DNA from: Actinospica durhamensis
GTDB taxonomy: Bacteria; Actinomycetota; Actinomycetes; Streptomycetales; Catenulisporaceae
Length of the DNA stretch: 40,512 nt
Direction: 5' to 3'
NCBI RefSeq assembly: GCF_018139695.1
Contig: NZ_JAGSOG010000049.1
Span: 1-40,512 of the forward strand
The position numbers and the translations under genes were made by a program. Below are positions 24,601-31,620 of this stretch, one piece after another. The notes under the pieces are model-generated. The model searched no databases and was not told where the DNA came from. It saw only the letters and a program-made list of their open reading frames with translations. Each line of letters begins with the position of its first letter. Position 1 is the first letter of the stretch.

Positions 24601-25602
24601 ATGAAGAGCATTGATGTACCGCGGCGCCGCGCGGGTGCGCGCACGTCGGCGGCTACCGCCACCGTCGCCCTCGTGACGGCCGCCGCCGCGTTCGCGCTCG
24701 GTGGGTGCACGTCCCCGGCCTCCGACCCGCCGCCCACGCACGTCACGCCCGCCATGACGCCGCTGCAGACCGCCGACGCAGATGCCAATGAATCGATCTC
24801 GTCGTTCGGGCGGCTGCCCCACGCGGTGAAACTCTCCGCCACGCCGACCGGGCTCGTCGGGGTCGGTCCGGACAGCGACCAGGTCGTCGAGGGTGAGCCG
24901 CTCACCCTCGACCAGTGGTACCGCGTCCCGGTGGGGTACAACGCCGCGCTGGCCGAGGCCGAGGCGCTGCTGCCGAGCTGGGCGGGCAGCGGTGCGACCC
25001 CGCACACGACCGAGGGAGTCGGAATTCAGGGCATTGGCGTGCAGCGCGACTTCGGCGGCGCCGCGATCGCGCGCCGGGAGATCCAGCTGGTCGCCTACGC
25101 GCTCTCGCCCACGACCAGTGCGGTGCAGGTCGAGGTCACCGACGACTACCGGCCGACCAAGACCGCGGTCGAGGCCTTTCCCACCACGGGGGTGCTCGAT
25201 GTGGACGTCCGCCCGGCCGTGGGGCCGGCCACGGCCGGGAAGTCCTTCACCGTCACCGACCCGAAGGTGATCGCGCGCGTCGCCGGAATCCTCGACGCCC
25301 TGCCGACCGTGCCGATCACCGGAGTCACGGCCTGCCCCGCGATGGGGGTTCCGGCGCGAGGCACCGGCCCGGTGATGTACGAGGTCGAACTCACCTTCCA
25401 CGCCACCGCGAATGCTCCCGCGGTGGTCTCGGCCACCGTCAAGCAGACCGCGCCGAGCACGCTGGCCTGGGGCGGGTGCGACGGCGACTACGACGCGGTC
25501 TGGGTCGCGGTCGGCAAGACCGGGCAGCCCGAACTCGACCCGACCGGGAAGGCCGTGTACGCGCAGGTCATGCAGGCGGTCGGGTACGAGCGCAGCCCCT
25601 GA
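24601..25602 (+). CDS. Putative secreted lipoprotein, second of the tandem pair
   Basis: This 333-residue protein is homologous along its length to the preceding gene product. The signal peptide is longer and arginine-rich (PRRRAGAR) and ends in LGGC with lipidated C36. Matching segments are LDQWYRVPVGYNAALAEAEALL, VEVTDDYRPTKTAVEAFPTTGVLDVDV, RVAGILDALPTVPITG and C245 (TACPAM) with C293 (GGCDGD). No family or function is known to me. A tandem duplication with clear divergence suggests two related binding or sensing roles, not a recent copy. The only gap to its neighbour is one base (TGA-A-ATG). The fasR gene follows after 97 bp. Confidence 0.78.
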   Translation: MKSIDVPRRRAGARTSAATATVALVTAAAAFALGGCTSPASDPPPTHVTPAMTPLQTADADANESISSFGRLPHAVKLSATPTGLVGVGPDSDQVVEGEPLTLDQWYRVPVGYNAALAEAEALLPSWAGSGATPHTTEGVGIQGIGVQRDFGGAAIARREIQLVAYALSPTTSAVQVEVTDDYRPTKTAVEAFPTTGVLDVDVRPAVGPATAGKSFTVTDPKVIARVAGILDALPTVPITGVTACPAMGVPARGTGPVMYEVELTFHATANAPAVVSATVKQTAPSTLAWGGCDGDYDAVWVAVGKTGQPELDPTGKAVYAQVMQAVGYERSP

Positions 25603-25699
25603 CCGGCGCCGACGCGGGTCGTGCCGCGGTCAAGGCCCGGTGAACCCGGGGCGCGACCCGTGGCGTCGGGGCCCGGTTCGGATCTGCGAAAGTAGAGGC

Positions 25700-26953
25700 G
25701 TGGACACCTCGCACGCGCAGACGCAGCCGGACTCCGGAGACGCACCGTCCGAACGGGAGAGCCGGGAGAGCCGGGGCGCGACGGTGCGGCGGCTGGAGAA
25801 GGCCACCGGCGCGCTGGCCGCGGCGGCGATCGCGCGGATGGAGGAGAAGTTCGCCTGGTACCGCAACATGCCGCCGGAGAACCGGTCCTGGGTGGGCCTG
25901 GTCGCACAGGCGGGTATCGCCGCGTTCACCGAGTGGTTCCGCCACCCCGACCAGCGCTCCGCCGTCTCGGCCGACGTGTTCGGCACCGCGCCGCGCGAAC
26001 TGACCCGTGCCGTCACGCTGCAGCAGACGGTGCAGATGGTGCGCACCACCATAGAGGTCGTCGAGGACCGGATCGACGCGCTCTCCGAGTCGCCCGAGGA
26101 GTCCCGGATCCTGCGCGAGGGGATGCTGCGCTACTCCCGCGAGATCGCCTTCGCCACCGCGCAGATCTACGCGCAGACCGCGGAGCTGCGCGGCGCCTGG
26201 GACGCTCGGCTCGAAGCGCTGATCGTCGACGCGGTGCTGCGCGGCGAGGAGGACGACTCGCTGCTCTCGCGTGCCTCGACTCTCGGCTGGGCCGCGCGCA
26301 CCGACATCACCGTCATGGTCGGGCTGGCTCCGGACGACGAGGCGGAGGCCGTGGTCGACGGCATGCACCGGGCCGGACGGCACCGGCCGGTCTCCGGCTA
26401 CGAGGGCCCCGGGCTCTCAGTGCTGGCCGGAGTGCAGGGGGACCGGCTGATCGCGATCGTCGGCGGTGTCACCGGGGATCCGGTCACCACGCTGCGCGCG
26501 CTGGCCGGACAGTTCGCCCCGGGGCCGGTGGTGATAGGCCCGGTGGTGGCCGAATTGACCGCCGCCTCGCGCTCGGCCGAGGCCGCGTTGTCCGGGCTGC
26601 GCGCCGCGGTGGCGTGGCCGGACGCGCCGCGCCCGGTGCTCGCGGACGACCTGCTGCCCGAGCGCGCCGTCGCTGGGGACGAACTGGCCCGCGCGGTGCT
26701 GCTGGAGGAGATCTACAGGCCGCTGGCCGAAGCGGGTTCGGCGCTGCTCGAGACGCTCTCGGTCTACCTGGAGCAGGCGGCCAGCCTGGAGGCCGCCGCC
26801 CGCATCCTGTTCGTCCACCCCAACACCGTCCGCTACCGGCTCAGACGCGTGACCGACATCACAGGCTTGACGCCCTCGCAGGCGCGCAGCGCCTTCACCC
26901 TGCAGATCGCGCTGGTGCTCGGGCGGCTGGCCGAGTCCGGCAAGTCGGCCTAG
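25700..26953 (+). CDS. fasR: PucR-family transcriptional regulator of fatty acid synthesis
   Basis: This is a 417-residue regulator. The C-terminal ~60 residues form the PucR HTH: LEQAASLEAAARILFVHPNTVRYRLRRVTDITG, followed by QARSAFTLQIALVLGRL. The middle part (about 170-320) resembles the GGDEF-like domain of the CdaR/PucR group. It lies directly before fabD in the order fasR-fabD-fabH-acpP-fabF, the order of S. coelicolor, where FasR activates the fab operon from the fabD promoter (published work, from memory). Thus it very probably binds the 174-bp fasR-fabD gap and links acyl supply to synthesis. The GTG at 25700 is preferred; the ribosome binding site is poor (AGAGG too close), so a leaderless start is possible. 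Confidence 0.9.
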   Translation: MDTSHAQTQPDSGDAPSERESRESRGATVRRLEKATGALAAAAIARMEEKFAWYRNMPPENRSWVGLVAQAGIAAFTEWFRHPDQRSAVSADVFGTAPRELTRAVTLQQTVQMVRTTIEVVEDRIDALSESPEESRILREGMLRYSREIAFATAQIYAQTAELRGAWDARLEALIVDAVLRGEEDDSLLSRASTLGWAARTDITVMVGLAPDDEAEAVVDGMHRAGRHRPVSGYEGPGLSVLAGVQGDRLIAIVGGVTGDPVTTLRALAGQFAPGPVVIGPVVAELTAASRSAEAALSGLRAAVAWPDAPRPVLADDLLPERAVAGDELARAVLLEEIYRPLAEAGSALLETLSVYLEQAASLEAAARILFVHPNTVRYRLRRVTDITGLTPSQARSAFTLQIALVLGRLAESGKSA

Positions 26954-26956
26954 GCC

Positions 26957-26977
26957 CCTTGTAGAGATCCCACAAAG
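26957..26977. promoter_or_regulatory. Candidate FasR operator in the fabD promoter region
   Basis: TTGT (26959-26962) and ACAA (26972-26975) form an inverted repeat with a 9-base spacer, inside the 174-bp region between fasR and fabD. Position and symmetry suit a regulator site, but I cannot recall the exact FasR consensus, so this is a proposal only. The rest of the gap contains no clear -35/-10 pair; fabD is preceded by GAGAAAG about 9 nt from its GTG. Confidence 0.35.
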
Positions 26978-27127
26978 TCGGACCTGAGATCTTCGTACCC
27001 GTCGTAGGGGGCCGACAGGGCCCGCGCGCGGGATGGTGGAAGGGTGCTCGCATTCGTCGTTCCCGGTCGGGAAACCCGGCGGTGCGCACCCCCGGCTTTC
27101 TGACCCGCTCACGAGAAAGTTATTTGG

Positions 27128-28321
27128 GTGCTCGTACTCGTTGCTCCCGGGCAGGGGGCTCAGACCCCCGGATTCCTCACGCCCTGGCTTGAACTGCCCG
27201 GCGTCGCCGACCGGCTGACCTGGTGGTCGGCCGTCGCCGACCTCGACCTGGTGCACTACGGCACCGAGGCCGACGCGGACACCATCCGCGACACCGCCAT
27301 CGCGCAGCCGCTGCTGGTCGCCTCCGGGCTGGCCGCCGCGCTCGCCCTGTTCCCGCACCCGGCCGAGGCCTTCGGCCAGGTCGGCGCCGCGGCGGGGCAC
27401 TCGGTCGGCGAGCTCACCGTGGCGGCGGGCACCGGTGCGATCACCGCCGAGTCCGCGATGGCCCTGGTGCGCGAGCGCGGCCGGGCCATGGCCGCGGCCG
27501 CCCAGGTCACCGCCACCTCGATGACCGCCGTCCTCGGCGGCGAGGCCGAGGAGGTGCTGGCCAAGATCGCCGAGCACGGCCTGACCCCGGCCAACAACAA
27601 CGGCCCCGGCCAGATCGTGGCGGCCGGGACGATCGAGCAGCTCGCCGCGTTCCAGGCGGACCCGCCGGCCAAGACGCGGCTGGTGCCGCTGTCGGTGGCG
27701 GGCGCCTTCCACACCGAGCACATGGCCCCGGCCGTCGAGCGGATGGGGCAGCTGGCCAAGGGCGTGAGCGCGCGCGACCCGCGGGTGCGCTACATCTCCA
27801 ACCGGGACGGGCACGTGGTCCACTCCGGCCGCGAGGTGCTCGACCGGATCGTGAACCAGATCGCCAACCCGGTGCGCTGGGACCTGTGCATGGACACCAT
27901 GCGCGAGCTCGGCGTCACCGGCATCCTCGAACTGCCCCCGGCCGGCACCCTCACCGGCATCGCCAAGCGGGCCCTGAAGGGCGTGGAGACCTTCGCCTTC
28001 AAGACCCCGGACCAGCTCGACCAGGCCCGCGCGTTCGTCGCCCGGCACGCCGAGGACTCGGACCCTGCGCCGGCCGCCTCGTCGAACTGGCGGCTGGTGC
28101 TCGCCCCGTTCTCTGGCACCGTCCAGCGCGCCGCCGCCGTCGAGGGCAGCGTGCTCGAGCCCGGCGACCACCTGGGCACGGTGGTCTCGCCGCGCGAGGA
28201 GCAGAAGCTGGTCGCCGAGCACGGCGGGACCGTGCTCGAATGGCTGGTCGAGGACGGCGCCGCGGTCACCGCGGGCCAGCCGCTCATCCGTATCCACCCC
28301 AGAGCCGAGGTCTTCATCTGA
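27128..28321 (+). CDS. fabD: Malonyl-CoA:ACP transacylase with an extra C-terminal biotinyl/lipoyl-like domain
   Basis: FabD moves malonyl from CoA to acyl carrier protein for fatty acid synthesis. The N-terminal oxyanion motif is VAPGQGAQTPG, the nucleophile is S92 in AAGHSVGEL, and the catalytic histidine is in VAGAFHTEHMAP. The protein has 397 residues, about 80 more than the S. coelicolor FabD I remember (316). The addition (319-397) reads as a biotinyl/lipoyl-like barrel: LVLAPFSGTVQ, GSVLEPGDHLGTVV, then AEHGGTVLEWLVEDGAAVTAGQPLIRI. In BCCPs a lysine lies in the AMKM hairpin; here the aligned residues are SPREEQ, so R356 seems to stand in its place and modification looks impossible. The stop codon overlaps the fabH start by one base. 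Confidence 0.95.
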   Translation: MLVLVAPGQGAQTPGFLTPWLELPGVADRLTWWSAVADLDLVHYGTEADADTIRDTAIAQPLLVASGLAAALALFPHPAEAFGQVGAAAGHSVGELTVAAGTGAITAESAMALVRERGRAMAAAAQVTATSMTAVLGGEAEEVLAKIAEHGLTPANNNGPGQIVAAGTIEQLAAFQADPPAKTRLVPLSVAGAFHTEHMAPAVERMGQLAKGVSARDPRVRYISNRDGHVVHSGREVLDRIVNQIANPVRWDLCMDTMRELGVTGILELPPAGTLTGIAKRALKGVETFAFKTPDQLDQARAFVARHAEDSDPAPAASSNWRLVLAPFSGTVQRAAAVEGSVLEPGDHLGTVVSPREEQKLVAEHGGTVLEWLVEDGAAVTAGQPLIRIHPRAEVFI

Positions 28322-29325
28322 TGCCGGTCGATATCAAGTCCCCCGCGGGAGCGCCGCACGCCCGCATCCTCGGCGTCGGCGGTTACCGGCCCTCGCGCGT
28401 GGTGACGAACGAGCAGATCTGCCAGGTGATCGACTCCACCGACGAGTGGATCACCACCCGCACCGGGATCAAGGAGCGGCGCTGGGCGACCGCCGAGGAG
28501 ACCGTCGCGGTCATGTCGCTCGCCGCGGCGGGCAAGGCGCTGGCCGCGGCCGGAGTGGAGGCCGAGCAGATCGGCCTGGTCGTCATCTCCACGGTCACGC
28601 ACCTGGCGCAGACCCCGTCGCTGGCCGCGATGGTGGCCAACGAGCTCGGCGCGCTCAACGCCGCCGCCTTCGACATCTCCGCCGCCTGCGCCGGGTTCTG
28701 CCACGGCCTCGCCCTGGCCCAGGACGCGGTGCGCGGCGGTTCGGCCGAGTACGTGCTCGTGATCGGGGTCGAGCGCCTCTCGGACCTGACCGACATGAAC
28801 GACCGCTCCACCGCCTTCATCTTCGGCGACGGCGCGGGCGCGGCCGTGGTCGGCCCGTCCGAGACCCCGGGCATCGGCCCGGTGGTGTGGGGTGCCGACG
28901 GCGCGCAGTACGAGGCGATCGGCCAGACCTTCAACTGGGACGTGCTGCGCGAGCAGACCGATATCGGCTTCCCGGCGCTGCGGATGAACGGCCAGCAGGT
29001 CTTCCGCTGGGCCTCGTACCAGATGGTGCCGGTGGCCAAGCGGGCCCTGGAGAAGGCCGGGATCAGCGCCGAGGACCTCGACGCCTTCATCCCGCACCAG
29101 GCCAACATGCGTATCACCGACGCGATGATCAAGGCCCTGAAACTGCCCGAGCACGTCCCGGTCGCCCGGGACATCGCCCGTACCGGCAACACCTCGGCGG
29201 CCTCGATTCCGCTGGCCATGGAGCGGATGCTGGAGGAGGGCGAGGCCCCGCACGGCGGGGTGGCGCTGCTCATCGGCTTCGGCGCCGGGCTCGTCTACGC
29301 GGCGCAGGTGGTCGTGCTGCCGTAG
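28321..29325 (+). CDS. fabH: 3-oxoacyl-ACP synthase III
   Basis: This 334-residue ketoacyl synthase starts fatty acid chains by condensing an acyl-CoA with malonyl-ACP; in actinomycetes branched acyl-CoA primers (isobutyryl, methylbutyryl) are commonly used. The catalytic triad is C123 in ISAACAGFCHG, H259 in FIPHQANMRI and N290 in RTGNTSAASIP. The GFGAGLVYAAQVV end is typical of the family. The ATG overlaps the fabD stop (TGATG), so translation is coupled. An acpP gene follows after 118 bp. Confidence 0.97.
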   Translation: MPVDIKSPAGAPHARILGVGGYRPSRVVTNEQICQVIDSTDEWITTRTGIKERRWATAEETVAVMSLAAAGKALAAAGVEAEQIGLVVISTVTHLAQTPSLAAMVANELGALNAAAFDISAACAGFCHGLALAQDAVRGGSAEYVLVIGVERLSDLTDMNDRSTAFIFGDGAGAAVVGPSETPGIGPVVWGADGAQYEAIGQTFNWDVLREQTDIGFPALRMNGQQVFRWASYQMVPVAKRALEKAGISAEDLDAFIPHQANMRITDAMIKALKLPEHVPVARDIARTGNTSAASIPLAMERMLEEGEAPHGGVALLIGFGAGLVYAAQVVVLP

Positions 29326-29410
29326 CCGTCCACATTCCGCACACGTGCTGAATGTAGGCTTTCCCAGTCCCTCCGGCCGAGACCGCACGGTAGCGGCCGA
29401 CACCCGCAGC

Positions 29411-29431
29411 AACACAGGTTGAACACAGGTT
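29411..29431 (+). repeat. Two 10-bp direct repeats in the acpP leader
   Basis: AACACAGGTT occurs at 29411-29420 and again at 29422-29431, one base apart, giving an 11-bp period, just upstream of GGAG (29433-29436) and the acpP ATG. One helical turn of spacing would suit a DNA-binding protein; alternatively it is a leader element affecting acpP translation. Confidence 0.75.
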
Positions 29432-29443
29432 AGGAGCCAGGTC

Positions 29444-29689
29444 ATGGCCACGCAGGAAGAGATCCTCCAGGGGCTCGCCGAGATCGTCAACGAGGTCGCC
29501 GGCATCGACGTCGAGGACGTTCAGTCGGACAAGTCCTTCACTGAGGACCTCGACGTCGACTCGCTGACCATGGTCGAGGTCGTCGTCGCTGCCGAGGAGA
29601 AGTTCGGTGTCAAGATTCCGGACGAGGAGGTCAAGAACCTCTCGACCGTCGGCGACGCCGTCACCTACATCCAGTCCCACCAGGACTGA
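29444..29689 (+). CDS. acpP: Acyl carrier protein
   Basis: This is the 81-residue carrier of type II fatty acid synthesis. The phosphopantetheine attachment site is S40 in DLDVDSLTMVEVVVAAE; the helix II region is followed by KFGVKIPDEEVKNLSTVGDAVTYIQSH. The protein is strongly acidic, as expected. The ATG at 29444 has GGAG with a 7-nt spacer (29433-29436). It lies between fabH and fabF in the conserved fab order, separated from fabF by a GC-rich hairpin that may help make acpP mRNA more abundant than that of its neighbours. Confidence 0.98.
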   Translation: MATQEEILQGLAEIVNEVAGIDVEDVQSDKSFTEDLDVDSLTMVEVVVAAEEKFGVKIPDEEVKNLSTVGDAVTYIQSHQD

Positions 29690-29741
29690 TCCGCATCACC
29701 CGCGCGCAGCCGCCGTGCCTGCCCGGTTCCGTCCGGGCGGT

Positions 29742-29768
29742 CGGGGCGGCTGCCGCGGCGCCGCCCCG
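29742..29768 (+). terminator. Stem-loop between acpP and fabF (attenuator or partial terminator)
   Basis: CGGGGCGGC (29742-29750) and GCCGCCCCG (29760-29768) form a 9-bp stem around a 9-nt loop, and outer bases can add pairs. It has no T-run. Lying 53 bp after the acpP stop and 43 bp before fabF, it could trim or stabilise the acpP message. Confidence 0.5.
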
Positions 29769-29810
29769 GCGGCCCGACCGGTCGGTTTCGACGAGTAGAT
29801 TGGCAGAGCA

Positions 29811-31061
29811 GTGAACAAGACCGTGGTCGTGACCGGCCTCGGCGCGACGACCCCGCTGGGCGGGGACGTGGCGTCAACCTGGGAGTCGTTGCTGGCCGGG
29901 GATTCCGGCATCGTCCCGCTGACCGACGACTGGGCCGCCGAACTGCCGGTGCGCATGGCCGGCAAGGTCAGGGTGGAGCCGTCCGAGGTGATGAAGCCGG
30001 TCGAGCGCCGGCGCCTTGACCGTTCCGCCCAGTTCGCCCTGATCGCCGCCCGCGAGGCCTGGAAGGACGCCGGGCTCGAGGGCACCGAGGTGGACCACGA
30101 GCGGCTCGGAGCCGTGGTGGGCTCCGGCATCGGCGGCGTGACCACCCTGCTCGACAACTACGATCTTCTGCTGTCCAAGGGCGCGCGCGGGGTGAGCCCC
30201 CGGGCCGTGCCGATGCTCATGCCCAACAGCCCGGCCGCCTACGTGGGCCTCGAGTTCGGCGCCCGCGCCGGGGTGCACACCCCGGTCTCGGCCTGCGCCA
30301 CCGGGTCGGAGGCGATCGGCTACGCGATGAACATGATCCGCAGCGGCCGGGCCGACGTCGTGGTCTGCGGCGGCACCGAGGCCGCGATCCACCCGCTGCC
30401 GATCTCCGCCTTCGCCAACATGATGGCGATGTCGAAGAACAACGAGGACCCCAAGCACGCCTCGCGCCCGTACGACAAGGGCCGCGACGGCTTCGTGCTG
30501 GGCGAGGGCGCGGGCATCCTGGTGCTCGAGTCCGCCGAGCACGCCGCCGCCCGCGGCGCCCGGGTGTACGCGGAGATCGCGGGTGTGGGCATGTCCGCCG
30601 ACTCGCACGACATCGCGCAGCCCGACCCCACCGGCGAGGGCATCGCCGCCGCGATCCGCAAGGCGGTCGAGGACGCCGGGGCCGAGCCGGGCCAGATCGT
30701 GCACCTGAACGCGCACGCCACCTCCACCCCGCTGGGCGACACCGGTGAACTCAGGGCTCTGCGCATGGCGCTGGGCGCGGACGCCGAGCACATCGCCATC
30801 TCGGCCACCAAGTCGATGACCGGGCACCTGCTCGGCGGCGCCGGCGGCATCGAGACCGTGTTCACGGTCAAGGCCGTGCACGACCTGGTGGCCCCGCCCA
30901 CGATCAACATCGTCGAGCTCGACGAGGAAGCCGACCTCGACATCGTGCGCGACGAGCCGCGCAAGCTGCCCGCCGAGACCGAGGCCGGTCCGATCGTGGC
31001 GCTCAACAACTCCTTCGGCTTCGGCGGCCACAACGTCGTGCTCGCGGTGCGCCGCGTCTGA
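29811..31061 (+). CDS. fabF: 3-oxoacyl-ACP synthase II
   Basis: This 416-residue condensing enzyme elongates acyl-ACP with malonyl-ACP. The catalytic triad is C162 in TPVSACATGSEAIG, H302 in LNAHATSTPLGD and H339 in KSMTGHLLGGAGG. The C-terminal NNSFGFGGHNVVLAV is the usual end. Length is normal. The start is a GTG at 29811 with no clear ribosome binding site; a TAGATT hexamer at 29796-29801 would make a promoter giving a nearly leaderless transcript, so fabF may have its own promoter besides reading from acpP. It is the last gene of the fab cluster. Confidence 0.97.
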   Translation: MNKTVVVTGLGATTPLGGDVASTWESLLAGDSGIVPLTDDWAAELPVRMAGKVRVEPSEVMKPVERRRLDRSAQFALIAAREAWKDAGLEGTEVDHERLGAVVGSGIGGVTTLLDNYDLLLSKGARGVSPRAVPMLMPNSPAAYVGLEFGARAGVHTPVSACATGSEAIGYAMNMIRSGRADVVVCGGTEAAIHPLPISAFANMMAMSKNNEDPKHASRPYDKGRDGFVLGEGAGILVLESAEHAAARGARVYAEIAGVGMSADSHDIAQPDPTGEGIAAAIRKAVEDAGAEPGQIVHLNAHATSTPLGDTGELRALRMALGADAEHIAISATKSMTGHLLGGAGGIETVFTVKAVHDLVAPPTINIVELDEEADLDIVRDEPRKLPAETEAGPIVALNNSFGFGGHNVVLAVRRV

Positions 31062-31620
31062 GGGCACACGAGGGACCTCGACGGCCGTCGCCGAGCGGCG
31101 GCTTCGTGGTCCGGGGCGGGGCCGAGGGGCTCGGCCCGGCGGCCGGCTGAGCGGCCCACGGCCCGGCCCTGACCGACCTGGTCGTCCCCGGCCGGCCGGT
31201 GTTCGCCGCCGCCCCCGGCGTGGTGCACGCGGTCGCCGCGGTGCCGATTGCGCGCCTCGGCGACGCTCCGGCGCAGGCGGCACGGCAACATTCCGCTCTA
31301 GGACGGAAAATCCGCGACGCCCGGCGGTTGCGCGCTCGACCGGCGCGCGGCCGCGCGGGCGCCGCCACCTGGGGGCTGACTGCACGTCAGACTTGTACAG
31401 TGGTCACGATTTCGCTTCCGCCCGGCGCGGAGGCGCGACCGTGGCCACTTCGCGTTTACGGTCCCACCACGACGTAAATCGGCGAAACAGTAGACGGGGG
31501 GTAGCGTCTAGGGGTCACAATCGGGTAAAGACTCTAGAAGGAAGGATCAAGCCGGGAGGCTTTTCGGCTCAGGGCGCGGCTGCCGCGCCCCCGCCGTCTG
31601 CCGCGAGGGAGGGATACGTC
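31062..31620. other. 559-bp intergenic region after fabF
   Basis: No gene is convincing here. Just after fabF a CCGTCGC/GCGGCGG hairpin may act as terminator. The frame at 31199-31477 has poor codon character and no family likeness. Near the right end TAGACG (31491-31496) and CGTCTA (31505-31510) form a perfect 6-bp inverted repeat with an 8-bp spacer, followed by purine-rich AGAAGGAAGG. A structured leader is possible, but no known riboswitch was recognised. Confidence 0.4.
31491..31510. promoter_or_regulatory. Inverted repeat upstream of the 494-residue protein gene
   Basis: TAGACG and CGTCTA are exact inverted repeats separated by 8 bp that include a run of Gs. It lies 111 bp before the start codon of the next gene and could be an operator or part of its leader. 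Confidence 0.35.

Noticed and set aside
28082-28321. Biotinylation or lipoylation of the FabD C-terminal domain.
   Set aside because: No lysine stands at the hairpin tip where BCCP and lipoyl domains have it; arginine appears instead, so modification is not claimed.
31199-31477. A 92-codon frame after fabF.
   Set aside because: Composition is non-specific, it lacks a ribosome binding site and resembles no family.
31490-31620. Possible c-di-AMP (ydaO-type) or other known riboswitch before the 494-residue protein.
   Set aside because: I could not match the conserved core of any riboswitch class; only a simple inverted repeat is evident.
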